Assembly (NCBI GenBank): GCA_021780535.1
Contig: JAJXYN010000009.1
Location: 367,923-413,881 of the forward strand
Direction: 5' to 3'
DNA length: 45,959 bases
Source: a bacterium
GTDB lineage: Bacteria > Patescibacteriota > Patescibacteriia > JAGPKW01
Shown here: positions 6,821-16,706 of the stretch, piece by piece
Position numbering within the stretch: the first letter of the stretch is position 1
Layout of the letters: every line of letters starts with the position of its first letter
The notes under the pieces: model-generated
The model's database searches: none
Seen by the model: only the letters and a program-made list of their open reading frames with translations
Told to the model about the DNA's origin: nothing
Made by a program: the position numbers and the translations under genes

Positions 6821-8863
6821 ATGGCTATAAGCGTTTCAGAAATAGCAAGAAAATTAAAAATTACAAATCTTGAACTTATAGAGAAAGCAGAATCTCTTGG
6901 TTTTGATATTGGAAAAAAAGCTATAAAAATAAATGAAAATACTGCAAATCAAATTATTGAAAAAATAAGAGATTTTGAAAAAGGAAAAAAGGGAAGAGAG
7001 AGAATGGATAAATTAAAAGAAACTTTTTTAAAATCTGAGAATAAAAAAGTAAATAAGGACGAGATTGTTGAAGAAAAAGTTGTTGCTATTGATAAAACTA
7101 TTATTGTCCATGAATTTGCTAAAAAACTTAATTTACCCGTTACAAAGGTTATTTCTTGTCTTATAAATAATGGTATAATGGCTAACTTAAATCAAACTAT
7201 TGATTTTGAGATTGCTTCTATTATTTCTGAAGAACTTGGATATAGAGCTATATTACAAGAAGAGGGAATTGTTGAAACTGAAAATCAAGTTATTAAAAAA
7301 GAATTAAAAAATTTAATAAAAGAAAAAAACGCTGACATTAACTCTGATCTAACATATAGAGCTCCTGTTGTTGTTGTTATGGGTCATGTTGATCATGGTA
7401 AAACAAAATTACTTGATGCTATTAATAATACAAATAAAGTTGCTAAAGAGAGTGGTGGAATAACTCAACACATTGGGGCTTTTCAGGTTACTAGAAATGG
7501 TAGGGATATAACTTTTATTGACACACCTGGACATGAAGCATTTCAAGCAATGAGAGCTAGAGGTGGAGAAGTTGCTGATGTTGCTATTTTGCTTGTTGCT
7601 GCTAACGAGGGTATTAAACAACAAACCATAGAAGCGATTAAAATTATTCAAGAAGAAAAACTTCCATTTGTTGTTGCTATAAACAAAATAGACTTACCGG
7701 ATGCAAATATTGATAAGGTTAAATCTGACTTATCTGAATTGAATCTTGTCCCAGAAGAATGGGGTGGAGACACTATATGTGCTCCTGTTTCTGCTGTTAA
7801 AAAAGAGGGGATAGACGAATTACTTGATCTTGTTTTACTTGCTGTTGATATTAATAAAGATAAGCTTCTTGCTAATAAAAATATACCCGGAATGGGGACT
7901 GTTATAGAATCTAGAATTGATAGAAACGAAGGAATAAAAGTTTCTGTTATTTTGCAAACTGGAAGGCTTGAAAAAGGTGATGATATTATTATTAATGGCG
8001 CTAATGGCAGAGTAAAAGCTATTAGAAACGATAAGGGCGTGCTACTTTCTGAAGCTCTCCCTGGTGATGCTGTAGAAATATTGGGTATTAAAAATTTACC
8101 TAATATTGGCGATATTATACAAGTTATAAATAATAAAAAAGAATTTAAAAGAAAGATTAAGGAATATTCAAATATTAAATCTTCTCAGAATAGTAAAATT
8201 GCTATTGTTCAAAAAACAAAAAAAATAGAAGGTTCTGCAAATATAAATATTATTATTAAATCCGACTTTACTGGATCATCAGAAGCTTTAAATTATTCTA
8301 TTTCTAAAATATCATCAGAAAATGCTGACATTTCTATTAATATACTAAGAAATGACATAGGTAATATTAATGAAGGTGATATATTTTTAGCCGAGCAAAC
8401 CAATTCTGTTGTTCTTGGTTTTAATGTTGTCATGGGACCTCTTGCATCTATGCTTGCTAGAGAGAAAAAAATAAAAATAAAAAATTCTAAGACTATATAT
8501 GAACTTATTGATTATGTTTATGATGAGGCTGAAAAAATAATTCCAGCTGAGAATAGGGTTGATGTTTTTGCAAGAGCCAAAATACTTAAAATTTTTGCAA
8601 ACTCAAAAAAGAACAAAATTATTGGTTGTGCTATATTAGAAGGGGAAATAAAAACTAATGATCAATTTTGTATTAAAGAAAAAGAAAATATTATTGCTAC
8701 TGGATTTGTTGAGAAATTAAAAATAGAAAAAAATGAAGTAAACAAAGTTGTTCCAGGAAATGAGTGTGGTATGTCTATTGTAACAAATTATGAAATACAA
8801 GAAGGGGAAATAATAGAATTTTATAAAGAATCTCAAATAAAAAAGAAACTAAAAAGAATATAA
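6821..8863 (+). CDS. infB: Translation initiation factor IF-2
   Basis: IF-2 is the GTPase that places initiator tRNA on the 30S subunit and promotes subunit joining. The 680-residue protein has a short N-terminal IF2_N module (1-60) and a second IF2_N-like repeat near residues 90-140. The GTPase domain follows: GHVDHGKT (188-195), switch I GGITQHIGA, DTPGHE near 233 and NKID near 288. Domains II-IV complete the protein. The long variable N-terminus of E. coli IF-2 is missing, as in other compact bacteria. rbfA follows after 2 bases. The usual rimP-nusA upstream partners are absent; nusA lies alone at 26908-28071. Confidence 0.97.
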   Translation: MAISVSEIARKLKITNLELIEKAESLGFDIGKKAIKINENTANQIIEKIRDFEKGKKGRERMDKLKETFLKSENKKVNKDEIVEEKVVAIDKTIIVHEFAKKLNLPVTKVISCLINNGIMANLNQTIDFEIASIISEELGYRAILQEEGIVETENQVIKKELKNLIKEKNADINSDLTYRAPVVVVMGHVDHGKTKLLDAINNTNKVAKESGGITQHIGAFQVTRNGRDITFIDTPGHEAFQAMRARGGEVADVAILLVAANEGIKQQTIEAIKIIQEEKLPFVVAINKIDLPDANIDKVKSDLSELNLVPEEWGGDTICAPVSAVKKEGIDELLDLVLLAVDINKDKLLANKNIPGMGTVIESRIDRNEGIKVSVILQTGRLEKGDDIIINGANGRVKAIRNDKGVLLSEALPGDAVEILGIKNLPNIGDIIQVINNKKEFKRKIKEYSNIKSSQNSKIAIVQKTKKIEGSANINIIIKSDFTGSSEALNYSISKISSENADISINILRNDIGNINEGDIFLAEQTNSVVLGFNVVMGPLASMLAREKKIKIKNSKTIYELIDYVYDEAEKIIPAENRVDVFARAKILKIFANSKKNKIIGCAILEGEIKTNDQFCIKEKENIIATGFVEKLKIEKNEVNKVVPGNECGMSIVTNYEIQEGEIIEFYKESQIKKKLKRI

Positions 8864-8865
8864 AT

Positions 8866-9243
8866 ATGGTTAGACAAAATGCTGGATCTTTTAGAATGAA
8901 GCAAATTAACGAATTGATCATGAGATCTTTATCTTCTATTATTTTACAAACGGTAGATTTCCCAGATGGATTAATTTTTACTATTACAAAAGTTATAACA
9001 AGTAAGGACTTTGCCACATGTAAAATATTTTATATTTGCAATCCTGAAGAAAAACATGCTATTTTTGCTAATATTATTAAGAAAAATTTAAAAGAAATCC
9101 GAGAAGTGCTTGCTGATGAAATTGTTATAAGAAAAATGCCTTCGTTGAAATTTATTTTTGATGCAAAAGAAGCTGAGGCTCTTCATATGGATTTATTAAT
9201 TGACGGTTTACATATTCCAAAAGAAGATAGAAGGGGGGAGTAA
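8866..9243 (+). CDS. rbfA: Ribosome-binding factor A
   Basis: RbfA (125 residues) helps mature the 16S rRNA 5' end and the 30S subunit. The sequence shows the family's single KH-type fold: an N-terminal helix (QINELIMRSLSSIILQ), TITKVITSKDFATCKIFYI, a helix NIIKKNLKEIREVLADEIVIRKMPSLKFIFD, and an acidic tail. It starts 2 bases after the infB stop and is surely cotranscribed. A terminator overlaps its stop codon. Confidence 0.92.
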   Translation: MVRQNAGSFRMKQINELIMRSLSSIILQTVDFPDGLIFTITKVITSKDFATCKIFYICNPEEKHAIFANIIKKNLKEIREVLADEIVIRKMPSLKFIFDAKEAEALHMDLLIDGLHIPKEDRRGE

Positions 9244-9268
9244 AAAACAATGTTTGAAATTGTTTTTA
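9242..9268 (+). terminator. Terminator after rbfA
   Basis: AAAAACAAT (9243-9251) pairs with ATTGTTTTT (9259-9267) around a 7-base loop. It overlaps the rbfA stop codon. A run of AAATTTT repeats follows, up to the clpP start. Confidence 0.6.
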
Positions 9269-9294
9269 AATTTTAAATTTTAAATTTTAAATTT

Positions 9295-9867
9295 ATGTTA
9301 ATTCCTACAATTATTGATAAAACCCCTAATGGCGAAAGAGCTTATGATATTTATTCTAGACTTCTTAAAAATAGGATTATTATAGTTGGCGAAGTAATAG
9401 ACAATGACCTTGCAAATTCTGTTGTTGCTCAATTATTATTTTTGGATTCGGAAAATAGTGAAAAAGATATAAAGATATATATTAACTCTCCAGGTGGTTC
9501 TGTTGTTTCTGGTCTTGCTATTTATGATACTATGAGAATTATTAAGTCTCCTGTATCTACTATTTGTATGGGACAAGCTGCTTCTATGGGTGCTTTTTTA
9601 CTTGCCGGTGGAGATAAGGGTAAAAGATTTGCTTTGCCTAATTCTGAGATATTAATTCATCAAGTTATGGGTGGGGCAGAAGGACAAGCTACTGATATCA
9701 AAATACATGCAGAAAATATTTTAAAAACAAAGGATAGATTAAATAAAATATTAGCAGAAAACACTGGACAAACTATTAAAAAAATCACAAACGACACAGA
9801 AAGAGATTATTATATGACAGCAGAAGAAGCTTTAGAATATGGGGTAATAGATGGGATTATTAAATAA
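9295..9867 (+). CDS. clpP: ATP-dependent Clp protease proteolytic subunit
   Basis: ClpP (190 residues) is the serine peptidase barrel that partners with Clp/Hsp100 unfoldases. The Ser motif GQAASMGAF, the His motif ILIHQVMGG and an Asp in the [14 protein letters not shown] segment complete the catalytic triad. The length is typical and no long propeptide is seen. The leader consists of four AAATTTT repeats ending directly at the ATG, with no Shine-Dalgarno. A terminator follows the stop codon. Confidence 0.96.
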   Translation: MLIPTIIDKTPNGERAYDIYSRLLKNRIIIVGEVIDNDLANSVVAQLLFLDSENSEKDIKIYINSPGGSVVSGLAIYDTMRIIKSPVSTICMGQAASMGAFLLAGGDKGKRFALPNSEILIHQVMGGAEGQATDIKIHAENILKTKDRLNKILAENTGQTIKKITNDTERDYYMTAEEALEYGVIDGIIK

Positions 9868-9868
9868 T

Positions 9869-9892
9869 TAAACGGGCGAATCCGTTTTTTTA
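9869..9892 (+). terminator. Terminator after clpP
   Basis: AAACGG pairs with CCGTTT around GCGAAT and is followed by a T-run. The rest of 9893-10062 is AT-rich and shows nothing else clear. Confidence 0.75.
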
Positions 9893-10077
9893 TTTACAAA
9901 ATGTCTTATTTTATGTAATATTATATTTGATTTTACTGCTTATGTCTTATTTAATTTAATAACTTTAGGATGTTGAATTTGAATTATAATTTTATTTCCA
10001 ATATTTGCAAAAAACTAAATAATATTGATCTTATTTTTAATTTAAATCTGACTTTGTCCTAAATGAGGATTTTATAT

Positions 10078-11595
10078 ATGCTAGAATTTTTATTGACGGC
10101 TATTGGTCTTGCCGTTGGAGCTTTTCTAGGCTTTCTGTATAACAAAAAACAATCAGAAAACAGCCTAGACTCAGCCGAACAAAAGTCCAAAAAGCTATTG
10201 GAGGATACCAAAAACAAATCTCAATCTATGATCTTTGAAGCACAGGAAAAATCTTTAAAGATTTTAAATGATGCTAAAAATGAAATATCCGAGGAAAAAA
10301 AATCTCTTAAAACAGAAAAAGAGAGTTTTCAAAAAAGAGAAATTATTTTTGACGAAAAACTTCTTTCTCTTGAAGATAAACAATCTAAATTGGCTACAGA
10401 AAAAGAAAATTTAGAGAAAGAACGAATTAAAATCAATGAATTGGTTGATGAACAATCTAAAAAACTTCAAGAAATTGCCACTCTTACAAAAAACGAAGCA
10501 AGAGATTTGTTGATGAAAACTATAGAAAACGAATTTGCCCCTGATATTGCTAAAAAAATTAGAGAGGTCCAAAAACTTGGCATAGAAGATTATGAAAAAG
10601 AGGCTAAAAAGATTTTAATGCTTGCTATGCAAAGATTTTCTATACCGCTTGCAAACGATATTACAACAACAAATATTCAAATACCAAACGACGAAATGAA
10701 GGGTAGAATTATCGGAAAAGAGGGAAGAAATATTAAAATTTTTGAACAAATTACTGGGGTTGAACTTATTGTTGATGATACTCCTGGTGTTATAACAATT
10801 TCTTCTTTTAATCCTATTAGAAGGCATATTGCTAAAAAAACATTAGACATGTTAATTGCTGATGGAAGAATCCAGCCAGCCAGAATAGAGGAGTTTGTTG
10901 AAAGAGCCAAAGAAGATCTTGCTCTTGATATCAAAAAGGCTGGAGAAGAGGCTGTTGCGGAAGTTGGTGTTGGTGGGCTTGATTCAAAATTGGTTCAAAT
11001 TCTTGGAAGATTAAAATACAGAACTAGTTATGGTCAAAACATATTAAACCATTCTATTGAGGTTGCTATTATTTCTGGTCTTATAGCATCTGAAGTGGGT
11101 GCTGACGTTACTGTGGCTAGAAAAGGTGGACTTCTTCATGATATTGGTAAGGCTGTTGATTTTGAAGTCCAAGGAACCCATCCTGAAATAGGTAAAAATA
11201 TTGCTATTAAATTTGGGCTGCCTGATAGTATTGTTGCTCCCATTGCATATCATCATGATGACATCCCACCAACACTTGAAGCTAGTATAGTTAAAGTAGC
11301 TGATGCCATATCTGGCTCTAGACCAGGCTCTAGAAAAGATAGTATAGAAAACTACGTCCAGAGATTAAACGATCTTGAGAATATTGCAACAAGAAACGAT
11401 CACATATCCAAAGCGTATGCTATTTCTGCTGGAAGAGAGTTGAGAATCTTTGCAAATAGTGATCTTATGAGTGATTTGGATGCATTAAATCTCGCTAAAA
11501 AAATTGCGAACGATGTTGAGAATGAATTAAAATATCCTGGAGAAATTAAAATAACAATGATAAGAGAAAAAAGAATTATTGAATATGCTAAATAA
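10078..11595 (+). CDS. rny: Ribonuclease Y
   Basis: RNase Y is a membrane-anchored endoribonuclease that initiates mRNA decay. An N-terminal transmembrane helix (LEFLLTAIGLAVGAFLGFLY) is followed by a long charged coiled coil (about 20-165), a KH domain (around GRIIGKEGRNIKIFEQITG) and an HD domain (ILNHSIEVA with the LLHDIGKA motif, YHHDD), then the conserved C-terminal domain. I chose the ATG at 10078 (505 residues) over 10063 because GAGGA lies 8 bases before it, one of the few Shine-Dalgarno sites here, and because the helix begins at once. A ymdB-like gene lies two genes downstream, as often seen near rny. Confidence 0.95.
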   Translation: MLEFLLTAIGLAVGAFLGFLYNKKQSENSLDSAEQKSKKLLEDTKNKSQSMIFEAQEKSLKILNDAKNEISEEKKSLKTEKESFQKREIIFDEKLLSLEDKQSKLATEKENLEKERIKINELVDEQSKKLQEIATLTKNEARDLLMKTIENEFAPDIAKKIREVQKLGIEDYEKEAKKILMLAMQRFSIPLANDITTTNIQIPNDEMKGRIIGKEGRNIKIFEQITGVELIVDDTPGVITISSFNPIRRHIAKKTLDMLIADGRIQPARIEEFVERAKEDLALDIKKAGEEAVAEVGVGGLDSKLVQILGRLKYRTSYGQNILNHSIEVAIISGLIASEVGADVTVARKGGLLHDIGKAVDFEVQGTHPEIGKNIAIKFGLPDSIVAPIAYHHDDIPPTLEASIVKVADAISGSRPGSRKDSIENYVQRLNDLENIATRNDHISKAYAISAGRELRIFANSDLMSDLDALNLAKKIANDVENELKYPGEIKITMIREKRIIEYAK

Positions 11596-11620
11596 AAAAC
11601 GAGGCTTTGCTTCGTTTTTT
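11594..11620 (+). terminator. Terminator after rny
   Basis: A6-CGAGGC pairs with GCTTCG-T6 around a TTT loop, with one G-U pair. Confidence 0.85.
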
Positions 11621-11664
11621 TATTAGTGTTATATTTTATATATTATAGAAATAATTTTAAAATA

Positions 11665-13461
11665 ATGGCAAATAGTTATAAAACAGAATGGAATTTTTCT
11701 TTACTATATAATGACGAAAATGACCCAAAAATAGAATCTGATATAGCAGAAGTTTTAAAAAATTCTTATTTGTTTGTTGATAAATGGAAGAATAGAGAGG
11801 ATTACTTGTGTAATGAAAATATATTAAAAGAAGCTCTTGATGAATATGAAAAATGGGCTCGTTTTTATGGATGTTGTTCATCTCAATCATATTATTTTTG
11901 GCTTAGACTCTCAGTTGATCAAAACAATGGAAATCTTAAAGCTAAATATAATAAAATTAATGATATTTCTACTAAAATTAGAAATGATATTTCTTTTTTT
12001 GAATTAAATTTGTCAAAAATAAATAAAAATACTCAACAACTTTTTTTGAATAGCGAACTATTAAATGATTACAAAAACTATTTAACAAATATTTTTAACA
12101 ATGCGAAATATTGGCTATCTCTGAAAGAAGAAAACATAATAACATTAAAAAACAAAACGTCTTTTGAAAATTGGGCTAATTTAATGGATGAATTATTGTC
12201 AAAAGAAGAAAGAACTATTTTTACCGGAGAAATGTTTGAAAGTAAAAATTTTAGCTCTATTATTGGAGAAATTACTAATAAAAATAAAAATATTAGAGAT
12301 TCTGCATTTGAGGCTATTAATGATATTTTATTAAAAAATTCTCATATTGCTGAAATTGAATTTAATTCTATTCTTGAAGATCATAGAATTAATAAAAAAA
12401 TAAGAGGATTTGAAAGATTTGATTCTCAAAGACACCTTTCTGACAATATTAGTTCAAATATTGTTGATTCTCTTATTAACTCTGTTTCGTCTAATTTCAA
12501 TATCTCTCGTGAATTTTATGAAATTAAGGCCAAGCTTTTTGGTGTAGAAAAACTTAAATACAATGAAAGATCTTTAGAATATGGACAAATTAACAAAAAT
12601 TATAATTACAACGAATCCATAAATCTTATTAAAGAAACTTTTAAATCTATTGATTTTGATTTTTATAATATTTTATTAGAACTTTTAGATGGACATATTG
12701 ATGTTTTTCCAAAAAAAGGTAAGTCTGATGGGGCTTTTTGTGCCACTGGCTCTATAGAAAATCCTGTTTATATAATGTTAAACCATAGCAATAAACTTAA
12801 TGATGTGTTAACTATTGCTCATGAGTGTGGACACGCAATAAATGACTACTTAATGATTAACAAACAAAATTCTTTGAATTTTGGCAACTCTCTTGCTATT
12901 GCAGAGGTTGCTAGTACTTTTTTTGAGGATTTTGTTCTTGAAAAGATGCTAGAAAAAGCAGATGATGAATTAAGACTTACTATAATGATGATGAAATTAA
13001 ATGGAGATATTTCTACCATTTTTAGACAAATTGCTTTTTATAAATTTGAATCTGAAATTCATCTTAATGCAAGCGAAAACGGATATTTATCCAAAAAAGA
13101 TATTGGTTTTATATTTCAAAAACACATGAAAGATTATATGGGTGATTCTATAGATCATTCTTCTGGTACTGAAAATTGGTGGATTTATGTTAGTCATTTT
13201 AGAAATCCTTTTTATGTATATTCTTATGCTAGCGGGCTTCTCATCTCTAAAGCTATGCAAAATAATTTAAAAAAAGATACGAATTTTATCTTTAAAATTA
13301 AAAAATTTTTATCAGCAGGAACTTCCAAATCTCCCGAGGATATATTTTTAGATATGGGCATTGATATATCTAATGAAAAATTTTGGATTGATGGAATTTC
13401 TGAAATTTCTAATTTATTGGAAAATACAAAAGAGTTAGCTAAAAAACTTGGTAAGATATAA
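11665..13461 (+). CDS. M3-family oligoendopeptidase (PepF-like)
   Basis: This 598-residue zinc metallopeptidase belongs to family M3 (oligoendopeptidase F / thimet). The zinc motif HECGH lies at about 386-390 within IAHECGHAINDYL. The downstream AEVASTFFEDFVLE supplies the third ligand Glu, and the C-terminal HSSGTENWWIYVSHFRNPFYVYSYASG is characteristic of PepF substrate-binding helices. No signal peptide is seen, so it probably cleaves short peptides in the cytoplasm. I chose the ATG at 11665 (MANSYKTEW) since the family starts there. It is 3 bases from the next gene, in one operon. Confidence 0.93.
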   Translation: MANSYKTEWNFSLLYNDENDPKIESDIAEVLKNSYLFVDKWKNREDYLCNENILKEALDEYEKWARFYGCCSSQSYYFWLRLSVDQNNGNLKAKYNKINDISTKIRNDISFFELNLSKINKNTQQLFLNSELLNDYKNYLTNIFNNAKYWLSLKEENIITLKNKTSFENWANLMDELLSKEERTIFTGEMFESKNFSSIIGEITNKNKNIRDSAFEAINDILLKNSHIAEIEFNSILEDHRINKKIRGFERFDSQRHLSDNISSNIVDSLINSVSSNFNISREFYEIKAKLFGVEKLKYNERSLEYGQINKNYNYNESINLIKETFKSIDFDFYNILLELLDGHIDVFPKKGKSDGAFCATGSIENPVYIMLNHSNKLNDVLTIAHECGHAINDYLMINKQNSLNFGNSLAIAEVASTFFEDFVLEKMLEKADDELRLTIMMMKLNGDISTIFRQIAFYKFESEIHLNASENGYLSKKDIGFIFQKHMKDYMGDSIDHSSGTENWWIYVSHFRNPFYVYSYASGLLISKAMQNNLKKDTNFIFKIKKFLSAGTSKSPEDIFLDMGIDISNEKFWIDGISEISNLLENTKELAKKLGKI

Positions 13462-13464
13462 TTT

Positions 13465-14271
13465 ATGAAAAATATAGAAAATATAAAATTTCTCTTTATT
13501 GGTGATATTGTTGCTAAATTTGGCAGAAAAACTATTATAAAAGTTCTACCTAAATTAAAAACTGATTTTAATATTACTTTTGTTTCTGCAAACTGTGAAA
13601 ACATTGCTCATGGTAGTGGAGTCACAAAAGCATCTCTTGATGAAATATTATCTGCTGGTGTTGATTTTTGTACATCAGGAGATCATATTTTTAAAAATCC
13701 AACAAATCTTATTGAGGTTTTTGAAAATTATCCAGTTTTAAGACCAGCAAACTATCCAGATGGTGTAATAGGAAATGGATATAAAATTATTAATATCAAT
13801 GGATATAAAATTCTTTTTATTAATTTAATTGGTAGAGTTTTTATGAAAGGAGATTTTGATTGTCCTTTTAGAAAATTTGATGCCATTTATGAAGAAAATA
13901 AAAGAAAAAAAATAAACTGTATTATTGTTGATTTTCATGCTGAAGCAACCAGCGAGAAAAAAGCTTTTTTTGAATATGTTAAAACACGGGCGAATATTGT
14001 TTTTGGAACACACACACATGTTGGAACTAGCGATTTAGAAAATATAAACAATAAAGCATATATAACAGACATTGGAATGGTTGGGGCAAAAAATTCTAGT
14101 CTTGGGGTGGATTTTAAAAACATAATCAACACTTTTCTTTATCAAACTCCGCAGAAACATGAATTTCCAGAGGATGGAGAATATTTATTTAACTCTGTAT
14201 TGGTTGAATATAACCCAGTTAAAAAAGAGGTTATTAAAGTTAATAGAATTGATAGAATAGGAACACTTTAA
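13465..14271 (+). CDS. YmdB-like metallophosphoesterase (TIGR00282 family)
   Basis: This 268-residue protein aligns with YmdB phosphodiesterases, linked in Bacillus to 2',3'-cyclic nucleotides and to RNase Y function. Metal-site motifs seen are FIGDIV, CENIAHGSG, SGDHIF, VDFHAEATSEK and GTHTHVGTSD. In place of the usual GNH the sequence has GDH, so one metal ligand Asn is Asp. The usual ANGENAA is ANCENIA. Asp can still bind metal, so activity is plausible. It is in an operon with the M3 peptidase and close to rny. Confidence 0.9.
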   Translation: MKNIENIKFLFIGDIVAKFGRKTIIKVLPKLKTDFNITFVSANCENIAHGSGVTKASLDEILSAGVDFCTSGDHIFKNPTNLIEVFENYPVLRPANYPDGVIGNGYKIININGYKILFINLIGRVFMKGDFDCPFRKFDAIYEENKRKKINCIIVDFHAEATSEKKAFFEYVKTRANIVFGTHTHVGTSDLENINNKAYITDIGMVGAKNSSLGVDFKNIINTFLYQTPQKHEFPEDGEYLFNSVLVEYNPVKKEVIKVNRIDRIGTL

Positions 14272-14385
14272 TAAAAAATAAAATAAAATTTATTAATTAT
14301 ATAAAAATTATTTTAGCTTCTTTTATTCTGCTATTATTACCAATTTTCTAATTTATACTATACTAATTCATTTTTTCTATTTTTG

Positions 14386-14414
14386 TTGACAATTATTTTT
14401 TTTTCGTCTAATAT
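14386..14414 (+). promoter_or_regulatory. Promoter of the HU gene
   Basis: Perfect -35 TTGACA (14386-14391), a 17-base spacer and TAATAT (14409-14414). It is the best sigma70-type match in the window, as fits an abundant nucleoid protein. RNA would start near 14421. Confidence 0.8.
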
Positions 14415-14454
14415 TAAGTAAATCTTAAATATTTAAAAAATAATTGAAACGAAA

Positions 14455-14739
14455 ATGAATAAAGCTCAACTTTGTGAACTTTTATCAGAAAAATTCAAAT
14501 TATCTAAAAAAGTTTCTGAAGATGTTATTGTTACAATTTTTGACACCTTTATTAATGAATTAAAAAATAATAATAAAGTAAATGTTGTTGGTTTTGGTTC
14601 TTTTATATCAAAGAATAGACATGCTAGAAAAGGTGTTGACCCAAGAAAACCAGACACTATTATCAATGTTCCAGAAACTCGTGTCGCTAAATTTAAAGCT
14701 GGTAAAAAACTAAAAGATGCTTTAAATGGTAGAATTTAG
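14455..14739 (+). CDS. hup: HU-family DNA-binding protein
   Basis: HU (94 residues) is a homodimeric nucleoid protein that bends DNA without strong sequence preference. The N-terminal helices, the GFGSF motif and the arm segment RHARKGVDPRKPDTI with its intercalating Pro are all present, then VAKFKAGKKLKDAL at the end. Length and motifs are typical. It is a single gene with its own strong promoter and terminator. Confidence 0.95.
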   Translation: MNKAQLCELLSEKFKLSKKVSEDVIVTIFDTFINELKNNNKVNVVGFGSFISKNRHARKGVDPRKPDTIINVPETRVAKFKAGKKLKDALNGRI

Positions 14740-14748
14740 GTTTATAAC

Positions 14749-14778
14749 AAAAACAACTTCTAAAATGGGGTTGTTTTT
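14749..14778 (+). terminator. Terminator after hup
   Basis: AAAAACAAC pairs with GTTGTTTTT around a 12-base loop. Confidence 0.65.
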
Positions 14779-14861
14779 AGTTTTAAACATGTTTTAAAAA
14801 AGGGGTTTTTGTTATAAAATAGTAAAAGATATTGTGTTTCTTAATTATTAATAAAAAACGA

Positions 14862-16691
14862 ATGGCAGATAAGCAAAAAAATGGTATTTTATGGAAAAAT
14901 TTAATTATTTTTATTGTTGTTTTTATTGGATTGGGTTTGATTTTTAATTTTTATAAACCTTCAGTTGTTAATTACCAAGAAATAAATATTAATGATTTTA
15001 TAAACCAAGTAAATCAAAATAATATTGATAATATAAAAATTTCTGCGGATAAGGTATCTATAAAAACAAAAGATAATAAAAATGAATTTTTTTATAAAGA
15101 AACAAACGAAACATTAAACGATGTTTTTAAAACTTATCAAATAGATTTAGGTAAAATTAGTTCATTAAAAATAGAAGTTGATAATTCTTCTAATAACAAT
15201 TTATTTGTAAATATAATTTTACCATTTGTTTTCCCTGTGGTATTAATAATATTTTTTATATTGTTTTTGTCTAAACAAATAAATGGTTCTGCTAATAAAA
15301 CCTTTAGTTTTGGACAAAGCAACCTAAAACAAGTTGATGCTAAAAAACAAAAAACAACTTTTAAAGAAGTGGCTGGCAACGAAAATGCAAAAGATGAATT
15401 AAAAGAAATTGTTGATTTTTTGAAAAATTCTAAAAAATATACACAAATGGGGGCAAAAATACCACACGGAGTATTGCTTGTTGGTTCTCCTGGAACTGGT
15501 AAAACATTACTTGCTAGAGCTGTTGCCGGAGAGGCTCAAGTTCCTTTTTTTACAATATCTGGTTCAGAGTTTGTTGAGATGTTTGTGGGTGTTGGAGCTT
15601 CTCGCGTTAGAGATCTTTTTGCAAAAGCGAGAAAACAATCTCCATGTATAGTGTTTATTGATGAAATAGATGCTGTTGGAAGACAAAGAGGTGTTGGTGT
15701 TTCTGGTAGTCATGAAGAAAGGGAACAAACATTAAATCAAATTTTGGTTGAAATGGATGGTTTTGATAATGAAACAAATATTATTATAATAGCCGCTACA
15801 AACAGACCTGATGTTTTAGATAAGGCACTACTTAGACCAGGAAGATTTGATAGAACAATAACTCTTGATGAACCAGACTTAAAAGACAGGGAAGCAATAC
15901 TTAAAATACATGCGAAAAACAAACCACTTGAAAAAAATATTGATTTAAAATTAGTAGCGGAAAGAACTCCAGGTTTTTCTGGAGCCGATTTAGAGAGTTT
16001 ATTAAATGAGGCTGCTATAAGATCCGCTTCTATAAATAAAAAAACAATAACCCAAAATGATGTTTTAGAAAGTATAGAAAAAGTATTACTTGGACCAGCA
16101 AGAAAAAGTCACATCTTGTCAGATCAAGATAAAAAACATACCGCTTATCACGAATCTGGACACGCTATAGTTGGTCATTTTTTACCAAATTGTGATACTG
16201 TTCATAAAATAAGTATAATATCAAGGGGAATGGCTGCTGGTTATACTTTAAACCTTCCGGAAAAGGAAACATTTATACACTCTAAAGAATATTATATAGA
16301 CACAATGGCTATGATACTTGGTGGGTATGTTGTAGAAAAAGAGGTATTAGGGTATTTAACAAGTGGTCCCTCTAATGATTTAAAAAAAGTTACCGAGTTA
16401 GCTAAAAAAATAGTATTAGAATTTGGAATGAGTAATAAACTTACTCCAAGAACATATGGCGAAAAAGATGAATTATTCTTTTTGGGAAACTCTACTGTTA
16501 AACAAGATTTTAGCGAACAAACATCTCAAACAATAGATAATGAGGTTGATGTAATAATAAAAGATGCTTACGAAAGGGCTAAAAATATAATTATAAAAAA
16601 CAAAAAACTTCTTGATAAATTAGCTTCTATATTAATTAAACAAGAAACTATAGAAAAAGAAGAATTTAATAAAATAATGAAAACAAATTAA
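14862..16691 (+). CDS. ftsH: ATP-dependent zinc metalloprotease FtsH
   Basis: FtsH is the membrane-bound AAA+ protease for membrane-protein quality control. Two N-terminal transmembrane helices (about 10-30 and 113-135) flank a small external domain. The AAA module has Walker A GSPGTGKT (208-215), Walker B VFIDEID (264-270) and the second region of homology ending [18 protein letters not shown]. The protease domain has HESGH (430-434) and the later Asp ligand in [13 protein letters not shown] chose the ATG at 14862 (MADKQKNG, 609 residues); the frame opens 10 codons earlier without support. A membrane protein gene follows after 15 bases. Confidence 0.96.
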   Translation: MADKQKNGILWKNLIIFIVVFIGLGLIFNFYKPSVVNYQEININDFINQVNQNNIDNIKISADKVSIKTKDNKNEFFYKETNETLNDVFKTYQIDLGKISSLKIEVDNSSNNNLFVNIILPFVFPVVLIIFFILFLSKQINGSANKTFSFGQSNLKQVDAKKQKTTFKEVAGNENAKDELKEIVDFLKNSKKYTQMGAKIPHGVLLVGSPGTGKTLLARAVAGEAQVPFFTISGSEFVEMFVGVGASRVRDLFAKARKQSPCIVFIDEIDAVGRQRGVGVSGSHEEREQTLNQILVEMDGFDNETNIIIIAATNRPDVLDKALLRPGRFDRTITLDEPDLKDREAILKIHAKNKPLEKNIDLKLVAERTPGFSGADLESLLNEAAIRSASINKKTITQNDVLESIEKVLLGPARKSHILSDQDKKHTAYHESGHAIVGHFLPNCDTVHKISIISRGMAAGYTLNLPEKETFIHSKEYYIDTMAMILGGYVVEKEVLGYLTSGPSNDLKKVTELAKKIVLEFGMSNKLTPRTYGEKDELFFLGNSTVKQDFSEQTSQTIDNEVDVIIKDAYERAKNIIIKNKKLLDKLASILIKQETIEKEEFNKIMKTN

Positions 16692-16706
16692 TAATAATTT
16701 AAATAT

